64,000 nt of DNA, from NCBI GenBank assembly GCA_025210515.1, contig JAOARM010000018.1:90839-154838 (forward strand), read 5' to 3'. A program made the translations under genes and the position numbers. Positions 1-9,284 of the stretch are shown piece by piece (within the stretch, counting starts at the first letter, position 1; each line of letters starts with the position of its first letter). The notes under the pieces are model-generated. The model searched no databases. It was given only the letters and a program-made list of their open reading frames with translations, and was not told the DNA's origin. The DNA comes from Vallitalea sp. (GTDB lineage Bacteria; Bacillota; Clostridia; Lachnospirales; Vallitaleaceae).

Positions 1-987
1 AACACCAACTAAAGGAGCTTCTTCAAACATAACTGCTTGCTTTAATTGGGCTGCATCTTGAGAGAATGCTGCTTCATCTAATAATTTATCTTTATGTAAT
101 CCGTTTAAGAATTTAAGACCTTCTCTCCATTCTGGAGTATTATATGGTACAGATACATTTCCTTCTTCATCAACAATCCATCTTTGGTATTGATAAGTAT
201 AGATGAATCCATTCATAATGAAGTCAACGATAGATGTACTCCATCCTGTAGTGGCTCCTGTCATAGGAATTTCATCAGCTTTATTGTTTCCATTAGGATC
301 TTTTGTAGCAAATGCTTCTAATACAACTCTTAACTCTTCTATTGTTTGAGGCACTTCTAATCCTAATTTATCTAACCAAGGCTTATAAATCCATGCTTTT
401 TGTGGTGCTTTTACATGATAAGTTTCTTCTACTTGTGGTAAAGTATATATACCACCATCTGGTGCAGTTATTATTTTTTCTATCATAGGGTCATACTCGA
501 ACATAGCTTTAATATTTGGAGCATATTTATCAATATATGGTTTTAAATCAATTATTAATCCTTGCTCTATACCATATGAAACAACTTGCTGATTATTAAT
601 ACCCAAATTCAAAAATACATCTGGTAATACATCTCCTGTAGATAGTGTTAAATTCAAACGTTCTTTTGTACTTTTTGTAGCTACCATTTCCCAATTTACT
701 TTTACATTTGTTTTTTCTTCATATTCTTTTGTTAATTCATTTTCTTCAATATGTTGAACAAATCTGTCTTCACCTGCCATTATTCTAAGTTCAGTTTTTT
801 CTGAAGTTATTGGATATATACCTCCTTCTGAAGCCTTAGTGACAATTTCATCTTTTTCTTTATCTACTGTTGTGCTATTGTCCTTATCAACTGGTTTATT
901 TGTTTCAACATTATCTTTTGAACACCCCGCAAAAACTGATAACATAAGTAACAAACATAATCCTAAGCTAATTATTTTTTTTCTCAT
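1..987 (-). CDS. Extracellular solute-binding lipoprotein of a sugar ABC transporter (partial, C-terminus off the left edge)
   Basis: The first ~329 residues of a family 1-like solute-binding protein are visible; the rest lies beyond base 1. The N-terminus MRKKIISLG is followed by a hydrophobic stretch and the lipobox LSVFAGC, so it should be exported and lipid-anchored. An acidic, Thr-rich linker precedes the binding domain. It is the third gene of a permease-permease-binding protein unit, the usual order of LplB/LplC/LipO systems that import complex or uronic-acid-containing oligosaccharides. The start ATG follows an AAAGGGAGAAAG ribosome site. The substrate cannot be read from sequence; the neighbouring beta-helix/SGNH protein suggests a plant or algal polysaccharide fragment (inference). 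Confidence 0.9.
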   Translation of the reverse strand, partial: MRKKIISLGLCLLLMLSVFAGCSKDNVETNKPVDKDNSTTVDKEKDEIVTKASEGGIYPITSEKTELRIMAGEDRFVQHIEENELTKEYEEKTNVKVNWEMVATKSTKERLNLTLSTGDVLPDVFLNLGINNQQVVSYGIEQGLIIDLKPYIDKYAPNIKAMFEYDPMIEKIITAPDGGIYTLPQVEETYHVKAPQKAWIYKPWLDKLGLEVPQTIEELRVVLEAFATKDPNGNNKADEIPMTGATTGWSTSIVDFIMNGFIYTYQYQRWIVDEEGNVSVPYNTPEWREGLKFLNGLHKDKLLDEAAFSQDAAQLKQAVMFEEAPLVGV

Positions 988-1031
988 AACTTTCTCCCTT
1001 TCTTTTATTAAATTTAATTTAATATATCTAA

Positions 1032-1946
1032 TTACCCTTTTACGGCACCTTCCATTCGTCCTTTTACAAAATACTTTTGAATGAATGGATATACCATTAA
1101 TACAGGTATACTAGCAACAATAATTACTGAATATTTCAATAAATCTCTCATATTTTCCATTTTCGCCATTAATTCTAAATCTGACATCATTTCTAAACTA
1201 ACTTCATTTAGAACTAATATATCTCTTAAGAATAATTGTAATGGGAATAATGATTCGTCTCTTAAATAAATCATTGCTTGGAAGAATGAATTCCAATGAA
1301 ATACCCCATAATAAAGCCCAATAACCGCAATAATCGATTTAGATAAAGGTAACACTATTTTAAGTAAAAACTTAACATCACTACAACCATCAATCTTAGA
1401 TGCATCTAATAATTCTTCTGAAATATTATTTTCAAAATAAGATTTAGTTATAATAAAGTTATAAACTAATATTGCATTAGGTAATAACATTGCCCAAGCC
1501 GTATTAACTAAACCTAACTTTTGCATTATGATATATGTTGGTATTAATCCACCATTAAATATCATAGTAAAAGTTATTAGAATAGTAATTAATTTTCTTC
1601 CCTTTAAATCTTTTCTTGATAGTGGATATGCTGCTAAGATTGTAAATATAATATTTATAAATGTTCCTACCGTTGCGTAAAATAAAGAGTTTCTATATCC
1701 AATCCATACTGGTTTATAATTTAATACTTCTTTATAACCTGCTAGAGAAAATCCAACTGGTAATAATTTTACATGTCCAGCTGCAACAGCATCTGGTGAA
1801 CTAAATGAAGCACTTATTACATGTATTAAAGGAAATAATACTATGATAAAAAATAGTAGTAATAAAAAATCATTAAATCCATAGAACATTTTATCTTTTC
1901 TTCCCATTTTTAGTTTCTTGTTGTTTTTCTTTGATTTAAGTAGCAT
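1032..1946 (-). CDS. Carbohydrate ABC transporter permease, LplC/YtcP type
   Basis: This 304-residue inner-membrane permease has a basic N-terminus, then six predicted membrane spans beginning near residue 25. The binding-protein-dependent permease loop reads ELLDASKIDGCSD, the EAA-type contact with the ATPase. The length and C-terminal KGRMEGAVKG match the LplC/MalG-like family. It sits 28 bp after the LplB-type permease and 44 bp before the solute-binding lipoprotein, so the three are surely one transcript. AAAGGAGG lies 11 bp upstream of the ATG. No ATPase is encoded nearby; such systems commonly share a genome-wide MsmX/UgpC-type ATPase (family knowledge). Confidence 0.93.
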   Translation of the reverse strand: MLLKSKKNNKKLKMGRKDKMFYGFNDFLLLLFFIIVLFPLIHVISASFSSPDAVAAGHVKLLPVGFSLAGYKEVLNYKPVWIGYRNSLFYATVGTFINIIFTILAAYPLSRKDLKGRKLITILITFTMIFNGGLIPTYIIMQKLGLVNTAWAMLLPNAILVYNFIITKSYFENNISEELLDASKIDGCSDVKFLLKIVLPLSKSIIAVIGLYYGVFHWNSFFQAMIYLRDESLFPLQLFLRDILVLNEVSLEMMSDLELMAKMENMRDLLKYSVIIVASIPVLMVYPFIQKYFVKGRMEGAVKG

Positions 1947-1974
1947 TTCCAGTTAATCCTCCTTTCACTAGATT

Positions 1975-2895
1975 TTACCAAATTCCATAGTTATTTATTT
2001 TTTTACTTATTTTATTTACTGATACTATTAATATTAAGTTAATGATTGAAGTAAATATACCTATAGCTGCCGCATATGAGAAATCAGCCATCTGAGATGC
2101 TAAACCTATTCTATAAGTATAAGTTTGTATTACTTCTGAAGATTGTAAGTTCAAAGAGTTTTGAAGAAGCAATACTTTTTGGAATCCTACTCTTACTATT
2201 CTACCACAGTTTAATATTAATAAAGTAATTGCTGTAGGTAAAATACCTGGAAAATCTATGTACTTTACTCTTTGGAATCTACTAGCTCCATCAATACTAG
2301 CAGCTTCATGTAGATTAGGATCTATATTCGACAGTGCTGCAAGATATATAATAGTACCCCATCCTGTACTTTGCCATATATTTGTCCATACATAAACGTC
2401 ATTAAATAAACTTGGTTTTCCCAAAAAGTTTATTGGGCCTATACCTATTAATGAAATTAATTTATTGACAATACCTAATCTTGGATCAAGAAATTGTATA
2501 ATAAGACCACACATAACTACTACAGAAAGAAAATGTGGTGCATATATTGTAAACTGTACAACTTTCTTAAATCTAGTTCTTAAAGTAGTATTTAGGGCGA
2601 GAGCTATTATAATAGGTGCTGGAAACCCTAAAATTAGTTGTAACACACTTAATGAAAGCGTATTCTTAATTATACTGAAAAAATTATGAGAAACCAAAAA
2701 CTTATGAAAATATTTCAACCCTACCCACTGGCTTCCCCATATACCGTCAATAGCTCTATACTTTCTAAAAGCTATCTGTGCTCCATACATCGGTATATAT
2801 TTAAAAATAACAAAAAATGTGATAGGTAATACTAACATTAAATATAACTGCCAATTTTTCTTAAAATGATTTTTCTTAATACTTGCTTTGGTCAT
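1975..2895 (-). CDS. Carbohydrate ABC transporter permease, LplB/YteP type
   Basis: This 306-residue multi-span permease is the partner of the LplC-type protein downstream. The N-terminus has the family signature KYIPMYGAQIAFRKY, and the cytoplasmic loop NLHEAASIDGASRFQR is a clear EAA motif. It is the first gene of the transporter unit, starting at an ATG with AAAGGAGGC upstream, about 40 bp downstream of a promoter (TTTACA/TATTAT, 17-bp spacer) carried in the duplicated cassette described separately. The regulator gene just upstream on the same strand is separated from it by a terminator, so the transporter genes are probably driven from their own promoter under that regulator's control (inference). 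Confidence 0.93.
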   Translation of the reverse strand: MTKASIKKNHFKKNWQLYLMLVLPITFFVIFKYIPMYGAQIAFRKYRAIDGIWGSQWVGLKYFHKFLVSHNFFSIIKNTLSLSVLQLILGFPAPIIIALALNTTLRTRFKKVVQFTIYAPHFLSVVVMCGLIIQFLDPRLGIVNKLISLIGIGPINFLGKPSLFNDVYVWTNIWQSTGWGTIIYLAALSNIDPNLHEAASIDGASRFQRVKYIDFPGILPTAITLLILNCGRIVRVGFQKVLLLQNSLNLQSSEVIQTYTYRIGLASQMADFSYAAAIGIFTSIINLILIVSVNKISKKINNYGIW

Positions 2896-2929
2896 TTTTT
2901 TATGCCTCCTTTCAGCGATTTAATGTGAT

Positions 2930-3091
2930 TCCATAATACCCCCTATAATGGCTGATGTAAATTTTATATATTTATCATTGAATGGATTTATTTGATAAAA
3001 AAACCCCCAACCCCTTAATTTATAAGGGATTGAGGGTGTATAAAAATATAGCTATTGACTTATTTTATAAAGTTGAATTTATTGACATCAA
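2930..3091 (-). promoter_or_regulatory. Terminator-plus-promoter cassette, copy A (paralogous to 9111-9274)
   Basis: This ~162-bp intergenic block is closely matched by one at 9111-9274. Reading on the minus strand it holds a TTGATG/TATAAA-like element just after the regulator stop codon, a strong hairpin terminator, a conserved AT-rich stretch, then -35 TTTACA (2956-2961), 17 bp, -10 TATTAT (2933-2938). The -35 and -10 boxes are identical in the two copies while the spacer between them has diverged. That argues that these boxes are functional and that the AT-rich stretch upstream may be the activator site. Confidence 0.75.
2996..3037 (-). terminator. Rho-independent terminator after the AraC-type regulator gene
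   Basis: On the minus strand a long GC-rich stem (ACCCTCAATCCCTTA paired with TAAGGGGTTGGGGGT, one or two mismatches) is followed directly by seven T. It lies 60 bp beyond the regulator stop codon. Because a promoter-like element precedes it, an attenuator role for the transporter operon cannot be excluded. Confidence 0.8.
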
Positions 3092-3098
3092 CATTTTT

Positions 3099-5369
3099 CT
3101 ACTTATTTTTTGATTTTTTGTAGGCACCTGGTGTTATCCCATTTACCCTCTTGAAAGCTTTATGAAATGTATTAATACTGTTATAACCAACTTCACGTGC
3201 AACAAGCTCAATTTTCATATTAGAATTAATTAATAATTCCTTAGCTTTATTCATCCTTATTTTTTCTAGATAAACAGAAAAATTTTGTCCTGTTAAGTCT
3301 TTATACATTCTTGATATGTAAGCTTCGGATATATGAAATTTATCTGCAATATCTGTTAGCCCTAACATATTATTATTATAGTTTTCTTTGATGTAGTCAT
3401 TTATATTATTTATTAATTGACTTCCATTTTCTTCTTTTTTCATCTGTATATCTTTACTAAACTCATAAAATTCCTTATAAATATACTCTATCAATTCTTC
3501 ATAGTTGTTATTATTACTCATCTTTGAAAATAACTCTTTATACTTTTCTTTTGTTTCTATTTTCCCAATTAACAATTCATCATATAATTTATATAAAGTA
3601 GCACATATCTCCATAACAAAGAATTTTTTTGATATAAGTGATTTATTGGTTTTTACATTGGCTTCAAATAATTCGTCTAAAACAGATTTAACTTCTTCTA
3701 CTTTTCCATTTCTAACTACATTGATTAATTTATTCTCCGCTTCTAATGGAAAATAATAATCGTTTTTATCTGTAAATATTTTATCATACCAGTATATTTT
3801 ATCATCATTCTTATATATTACATTTGCTAACACTTTATTAGCTTCTTTTGAGGAATGATATATTTCTTCTAAAGAACAATGAATTGACCCAACAGCCATA
3901 TATGAATTCAAACCATTTTTTTCTAATGAATCAATTAGTTTTTCTCCTGAATCATCAATATATGATATAAATTCATCTTTTTCGAGTTTATTGCTATAAA
4001 ATAAAACTACCACTCTATCAATACCAAAGTATGTTGTAAGTGTGTTACTACTACATACCTTATCAATAATACCTTTAACAATAATTCTAGTATAGCTTAC
4101 ATCCTTTACTTGATTCACTTTAATAATACCAACACAATAATAATTAGAATCTATATTTATTCCTAACTCATCAAACATATTCATTATATCTTTTACATTA
4201 CTATATTCACCTGTAACTAAATTAAAAATAATTGAACTTGCTATATTATCTACTTGTTCTTTAACCGTTATAGCCAATCTATCATGACTCTCAATTAAAT
4301 TATCTATTCTATTTTGAAGTATTTTATAACCATCTGTTAATCTGCCATTTTCACACCCAAATCCCTTTGTTCTATTATATAATTCATTAATAGGTCTGAA
4401 ATTATAATATGCAAAGATCAGACATAATAATACAACAATAAACAATATTATTACTACCATCTTAATAATATTTTCTTTCACAACAAAAACTTCTCTCATA
4501 GAAACTTCTTCTGGTAAAATTGAGCCATATATCCATCCATTTTCCTCTGATTTTGTATATACCAGAAGATTATTTGATTTATCATAAGGCATTATTTCAT
4601 GACCTTGTGATTTATTAAACTCATACTCTCTAAGTTTAATTTTATGTAATTCTTGCCCTAGAAAAGTTACAAATTCACCTTTTTCATTCATTATAAATAC
4701 ACTACCATTTTTTTCTGCTGAATAATCATTAAACATTCTCTGTATTTCAGTTTCATTTATTAGAACAATTAAAACAGCTTTGTTACTAATAGAGTCAATA
4801 GGTAATGATTGTATAAAAGTTACTAAACTATAATCTTTATTATCTATATTAACATTATGTGCTGGTAAATATACTCCTTTTTTATAGTTTCTAGACATAT
4901 TTTCTTTCCACTTCTTAAAATCCATATTATCATATTTCAAAAAAGCATCATAATACAACGTATCTACTTTATTCGACATTTGTTTTGGTGTTAAAATTAA
5001 ATTTATTGATGGAATATATAGTGCATAATCAAATATAAATGTATTATTAAAACTTTTAAATTTAAGTTTATTCCACACCTCTAAATATTTATAATAATTT
5101 TCATCAGCCATTTTATCTGCATTAAGTATAAAATTTCTATACTCAGGATTTATAAAGAATTCCATACCAATGCCTTCAACTTCTTGTAATCTTAAATCTA
5201 TAACTTCCTTGGAATTATTTAACATGGACATTTGATTTTCTATTGTCTTTTTTGTAGATAAGTCGTATAACTTGTAATACATTTTAGCTCCCAAACCAGC
5301 TATTATTACTAGTATTATACAATATGGTAAAATTAGCTTACAAAAAGTAAATATTTTATGCTTTTTCAT
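3099..5369 (-). CDS. Membrane-anchored AraC-family transcriptional regulator (YtdP/LplR-like)
   Basis: This 756-residue protein is a one-piece sensor-regulator. It has a membrane span near residues 11-33, an extracytoplasmic Cache-like domain to about residue 300, a second span near 300-325 (IIKMVVIILFIVVLLCLIFA), a cytoplasmic linker, and a C-terminal AraC DNA-binding domain of two helix-turn-helix units at about residues 650-750. That last domain includes DIADKFHISEAYISRMYK and ELVAREVGYNSINTFHKAFK and ends in the family signature ITPGAYKK. Proteins with this build regulate LplABC-type sugar transporters next door, which fits its place between the secreted beta-helix protein and the permeases. 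The N-terminal sensor would see a sugar outside the cell; which one is unknown. Confidence 0.92.
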   Translation of the reverse strand: MKKHKIFTFCKLILPYCIILVIIAGLGAKMYYKLYDLSTKKTIENQMSMLNNSKEVIDLRLQEVEGIGMEFFINPEYRNFILNADKMADENYYKYLEVWNKLKFKSFNNTFIFDYALYIPSINLILTPKQMSNKVDTLYYDAFLKYDNMDFKKWKENMSRNYKKGVYLPAHNVNIDNKDYSLVTFIQSLPIDSISNKAVLIVLINETEIQRMFNDYSAEKNGSVFIMNEKGEFVTFLGQELHKIKLREYEFNKSQGHEIMPYDKSNNLLVYTKSEENGWIYGSILPEEVSMREVFVVKENIIKMVVIILFIVVLLCLIFAYYNFRPINELYNRTKGFGCENGRLTDGYKILQNRIDNLIESHDRLAITVKEQVDNIASSIIFNLVTGEYSNVKDIMNMFDELGINIDSNYYCVGIIKVNQVKDVSYTRIIVKGIIDKVCSSNTLTTYFGIDRVVVLFYSNKLEKDEFISYIDDSGEKLIDSLEKNGLNSYMAVGSIHCSLEEIYHSSKEANKVLANVIYKNDDKIYWYDKIFTDKNDYYFPLEAENKLINVVRNGKVEEVKSVLDELFEANVKTNKSLISKKFFVMEICATLYKLYDELLIGKIETKEKYKELFSKMSNNNNYEELIEYIYKEFYEFSKDIQMKKEENGSQLINNINDYIKENYNNNMLGLTDIADKFHISEAYISRMYKDLTGQNFSVYLEKIRMNKAKELLINSNMKIELVAREVGYNSINTFHKAFKRVNGITPGAYKKSKNK

Positions 5370-5463
5370 TTTATCCCCCTAGGTTAAACCCTTTACGTAA
5401 TATTTTTAGTCAATAATGCACTACTCATAATATTTGTTATTTATATTGTAACAAAAATTTCAC

Positions 5464-5545
5464 AAAAAAAAAAGGGTCTTTCTATTCAAAAAGACCTTAT
5501 AGATTAAAGAAACCCCACTAGCTAATATAATTAGCTATGGGTTTC
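5464..5545 (-). terminator. Tandem hairpins after the beta-helix/SGNH gene
   Basis: Two stem-loops lie in the 195-bp gap. The first after the stop codon on the minus strand (5509-5545) pairs GAAACCC with GGGTTTC around an inner TAGCTAAT/ATTAGCTA stem. The second (5474-5496, AAGGTCTTT/AAAGACC) is followed by ten T and is a strong terminator. Together they isolate the regulator gene from the secreted enzyme gene. Confidence 0.85.
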
Positions 5546-5564
5546 TTAATTAAATGGAAAATTA

Positions 5565-8500
5565 TTATTTTTCTAACGCATTAAGTATTACTTTTGAAAC
5601 AGTTTCAGCTATGAACTTAGAACCATCTGGTGTAAAATGTACATTAACTGGAAGTTGGAACTCTTTTAATTTTGGTAAAGTTAATGAATATAAATCATTT
5701 ACTTCAACATCATATTTATTCATTACTTCTAAAGCAGCTTCATTATATTTTATTGCGTCTTCTGGTATACGACATGGAGTAACACCAGCTGGATAAGGTG
5801 TAGTGTTTGCAAAAATCAATTTTGCATTTGTCTGTTTTAATCTCTTTACTATTGTTTCTAGATTCTTTTTATATTCTTCAATAGTATTTACCGTAGGTCT
5901 AGTAGGATCATCTGATTCTTTTGGATCAGCACCTGGGATTAATCTTTTTAAATCATGAAGTCCAAAATTAAAATGTATTACATCCCATTGTTGATTTCCT
6001 AGCCACTCATCAATATTACTAACACCCATTTTTGTATCCCCACAATTAAAAGGTAATTTTCCTTCATCTTTAATAGGTCTATACAAATTAGCTTTTCCTT
6101 GTAATAATTCTCTTACAAAAAGTGTATACCCAATTGATATTGAATCTCCTAATACAAGTACATTAGGTAACCCTTCTACAGGAGTACATTTCCATTTATA
6201 CTGCAAAGCGTTCTCTTCAAAAGAACCTTCTTCTACTTGACTCATATCTAAACCTCCATCTACTTTAACAACGTCACCTACTTCATCAAATACATTGCTT
6301 GATCCATTATTACTTATTCCATTATTATTTAAATCAATTGGATTTCTCCATGCATAGAATCCGAAGAATCCACCTCTAGTTATTGGTTTATCAGTGTCTA
6401 ATATTTCAAATACTTTTTTATCATCAACGTATAAGAATATTTTAACTCCACCTTCAACATTCAGTGCTCCTACTGAAACTTTACATTCTTTGTTACTTAC
6501 TATTACATCATTCATTACTTTTTCTTTTTCAAGTAAGAATGTATTTTTACCTGATCTATCTCTTTTTTGTACTTCGAAATAATCTTTCTTAATTACTAAT
6601 AAATATGCGTTATCATTATTCCATCCGCCTGCATATCTATTTTGTGATCTTAATTCAATAGAAGGCCAATGTCCTACGCCATCTTGGAAATCATACTTCA
6701 TATTAAATTCAAATACTGCGTTTTGGTATTTAGCACCTGTATATATAGCACGATTTTTATCACCATCTATTGTAATACTATTATCTTCTGATTCAACCCA
6801 TCCATCCCATTTTTTGATGTTTTTCATATCATTCACAACATTGATTAATTTCTTATCTTCTGCTAATACTGGGATATCTTCATTAGAAATATCATCTTCA
6901 ACAGCTTTAATCTCTGGTATCAGTGATACTACTTTATTAGCTTCATCCATATATTTGAACTGGTCATTTAATCCTATTTTAGTTGTATCAATCTGTTTAA
7001 AGCCAAGTTCAAGTGCTGGTGATCCTTGTTGTAATGTGTAATCATGATTTTTTGCATCCTTAAATAATGGATCTTTCGTTACAGAATGTTGATCAAATTT
7101 ATTTTCTAATAATGTTTTCCAATTATCAAATGTATCATCACCTGGAATTCCATACATGTTATAATTTCCATCTCCATGATAAAATACATTATAATCAGAT
7201 TCTTTTATTCTATCATCTTCCCATGTTATAAAGTGATATCCTTCACCTTTATCTGAACTATAGAAAATATTGTTAGTAATATGATTATCTGCAACAGGTT
7301 GTTTACTCATCTCATGATTATTAACACCTATACCTGTAGATATCTCACTATAATCAGCTATATTATTTGTCATTGTATTTTCTTTACCTTTTATATTATA
7401 CGCCATACCATAAGTAGCATATTTTCCTATACCATATACAATATTATTTGTAATAGTTGTATAATCAGAAACATCATCAAGATATAATCCTTTTTGAATA
7501 CCGAATACTCCACTATTATACAATTTATTATTTGTAACTATATTATATATTGTTCCACCTGATTTATATACTCCTGTATCAGAAGTATCTAGATTACAGT
7601 AAGATAAATCGTTATAACTTATAACATTGTATTTACCAGGATTAAATTTACTTGCTTTAACTGGGTCACTTTTATCAACTGTTTCTCCTTCTATAACCTT
7701 TGGCATATAAACATATTTGCTTCCTTTTGATTCCACTGCATAATGAGCTGCATCTGCAATTTTATTTTGTGATACAATATTATATCCAGATTGAGTTAAT
7801 AATACTCCTGCACCATTAATAGATATTTTACCAATATCACTTATAAAGTTATTAACTACTTTGTTTCTTACGCTAATCTCTTTAGACGTATTACCCATTC
7901 CCTGAATAATTACTCCAGCAGCTCCTACTTCCAATATAAAATTACCCTCTATTTTATTATCGTGAGCATAATTTTTTACTGCAATACCATTAGATAAAGC
8001 ATTCGTAATTCTACAATCTTTAATTTCAATATTTCTTACGTTTTCAAGAATTATATTTCCTGCTCCAGTAGTATTAAATAAATTCTTTGCACAGTCTGAA
8101 TAACTGAAAGTTAAACCTTCTAGGACAATATTTTCAGCAAAATTTACGTCTTCTAATTGACATTTTTTTATATCCTTTTCTAAACTACCTTTTATTGAAA
8201 TTATTCTTTGTACTGTTGGTGCTATAATATCTCCATTTACTAAAGATTCTTTATTGTTAGGCCAATAATATAACCAACCTGTATCTTTATCTAAATAGAA
8301 CTCTCCTGGCTTATTTAAAAGCTCTAAAGAACCTTGTATAAAAAATCTTGAATTTTTTGAAAGTTCACCAAGATAGCGATATTTTTGATCTCTTGTTAAT
8401 GTTACTTTACTATTATCAAAATCAATGTTATCAACCTCAATAATATCATTAGCCCAATCATGTGCTCCTGGGAACACATATACTTCTAAATCAGATACAT

Positions 8501-9071
8501 CTGTAAGTTTTGGTAAATCTTCTGGATAAAAATAAAATGCTTTTCTTGGAAACTTTCTATCTTTATTTCTAATACGCAAATATCCTTCATCTGGATATCT
8601 TGCAATATTACATCTTTTACCTTTATCAAATATTGTATTAAACTTCCACTTATCTCCTACATTAGTTTTATAAATATTTTCATCATGTTTTTCCCAATTC
8701 GTTAATGCTTTACCTCCTAAAATCTTAGCACTACCAGGATCATTATAATTTTTATAAATTACTTTATGACCATTTGTTCCAGAATCTTCTTCAGTAAAAT
8801 ATAACGGATTATTTAAGAAGTAATCCCCTTCCATAATATAAACAATAATATCTGTTTTCATGTCACTGTTTACTTTTCTAACTTCTTGTCTTGCCTTAAG
8901 AATTGTTTTAAATGGTTTTGCCAATGTTCCCGGATTTTTATCGTTCCCCTTTACCGATACATAATACGTAACATTTACATCATTACTTTTGTTTTTGCTC
9001 ACGAACCCTCCTGTAACTAGTACACTCATTATAATAAGTGCCACCAAAATACTGCTCATTCTTTTTTTCAT
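5565..9071 (-). CDS. Secreted beta-helix / lectin-like / SGNH-hydrolase fusion, probable polysaccharide-active enzyme
   Basis: About 1168 residues. I place the start at MKKRMSSIL, with TGGAGGAGGAAAT just upstream; an in-frame ATG 51 bp earlier lacks such a site. Order of domains: signal peptide (residues 1-30); YYVSVKGNDKNPGT, the typical opening of right-handed beta-helix polysaccharide enzymes, with Asn-rich NNIV/NNKL rungs to about residue 700; a concanavalin/LamG-like domain around 740-940; and a C-terminal SGNH/GDSL domain from about 968 (LVLGDSISIGYT, FNFGLHDLK, HFTPDG). The SGNH block III has His where Asn is usual, as in rhamnogalacturonan-acetylesterase-like relatives. A lyase or glycosidase joined to a deacetylase would suit an acetylated pectin or similar glycan. 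The substrate is inferred only. Confidence 0.88.
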   Translation of the reverse strand: MKKRMSSILVALIIMSVLVTGGFVSKNKSNDVNVTYYVSVKGNDKNPGTLAKPFKTILKARQEVRKVNSDMKTDIIVYIMEGDYFLNNPLYFTEEDSGTNGHKVIYKNYNDPGSAKILGGKALTNWEKHDENIYKTNVGDKWKFNTIFDKGKRCNIARYPDEGYLRIRNKDRKFPRKAFYFYPEDLPKLTDVSDLEVYVFPGAHDWANDIIEVDNIDFDNSKVTLTRDQKYRYLGELSKNSRFFIQGSLELLNKPGEFYLDKDTGWLYYWPNNKESLVNGDIIAPTVQRIISIKGSLEKDIKKCQLEDVNFAENIVLEGLTFSYSDCAKNLFNTTGAGNIILENVRNIEIKDCRITNALSNGIAVKNYAHDNKIEGNFILEVGAAGVIIQGMGNTSKEISVRNKVVNNFISDIGKISINGAGVLLTQSGYNIVSQNKIADAAHYAVESKGSKYVYMPKVIEGETVDKSDPVKASKFNPGKYNVISYNDLSYCNLDTSDTGVYKSGGTIYNIVTNNKLYNSGVFGIQKGLYLDDVSDYTTITNNIVYGIGKYATYGMAYNIKGKENTMTNNIADYSEISTGIGVNNHEMSKQPVADNHITNNIFYSSDKGEGYHFITWEDDRIKESDYNVFYHGDGNYNMYGIPGDDTFDNWKTLLENKFDQHSVTKDPLFKDAKNHDYTLQQGSPALELGFKQIDTTKIGLNDQFKYMDEANKVVSLIPEIKAVEDDISNEDIPVLAEDKKLINVVNDMKNIKKWDGWVESEDNSITIDGDKNRAIYTGAKYQNAVFEFNMKYDFQDGVGHWPSIELRSQNRYAGGWNNDNAYLLVIKKDYFEVQKRDRSGKNTFLLEKEKVMNDVIVSNKECKVSVGALNVEGGVKIFLYVDDKKVFEILDTDKPITRGGFFGFYAWRNPIDLNNNGISNNGSSNVFDEVGDVVKVDGGLDMSQVEEGSFEENALQYKWKCTPVEGLPNVLVLGDSISIGYTLFVRELLQGKANLYRPIKDEGKLPFNCGDTKMGVSNIDEWLGNQQWDVIHFNFGLHDLKRLIPGADPKESDDPTRPTVNTIEEYKKNLETIVKRLKQTNAKLIFANTTPYPAGVTPCRIPEDAIKYNEAALEVMNKYDVEVNDLYSLTLPKLKEFQLPVNVHFTPDGSKFIAETVSKVILNALEK

Positions 9072-9110
9072 ATATTTCCTCCTCCAAAAAAATAATAAAG
9101 TTTTGCAAAA

Positions 9111-9274
9111 TCCATAATACATTGTTAAATAGCTATTGTAAATTTTATATATTTATTATTAATTGGATTTATTTGACAAAAAAACCCCTTAATCCTTTTT
9201 TTACAAGGAATTTAGGGGTTTGTAGGATATATTTATTGATTTATTTTATAAAGTGGAATTTATTGATATCAATG
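9111..9274 (-). promoter_or_regulatory. Terminator-plus-promoter cassette, copy B (paralogous to 2930-3091)
   Basis: This copy precedes the beta-helix/SGNH gene by 40 bp, the same distance as copy A from the permease gene. On the minus strand: TTGATATCAATAAATTCCAC, TATAAA, the hairpin terminator, the conserved AT-rich stretch, -35 TTTACA (9137-9142), 17 bp, -10 TATTAT (9114-9119). Its terminator half also serves the unrelated Na/Pi cotransporter gene that ends at 9285. So the cassette was copied as a block rather than evolving with one gene. Confidence 0.75.
9178..9221 (-). terminator. Rho-independent terminator after the Na/Pi cotransporter gene
   Basis: On the minus strand AAACCCCTAAATTCCTT pairs with AAGGATTAAGGGGTTT around a T-rich loop, and seven T follow. 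It is the terminator part of cassette copy B. Confidence 0.8.
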
Positions 9275-9284
9275 CATAATATTG

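Noticed and set aside
7281..7487. Plus-strand open frame of 68 codons inside the beta-helix gene
   Set aside because: It is a shadow of the Asn- and Ile-rich repeat rungs on the other strand, with no ribosome site.
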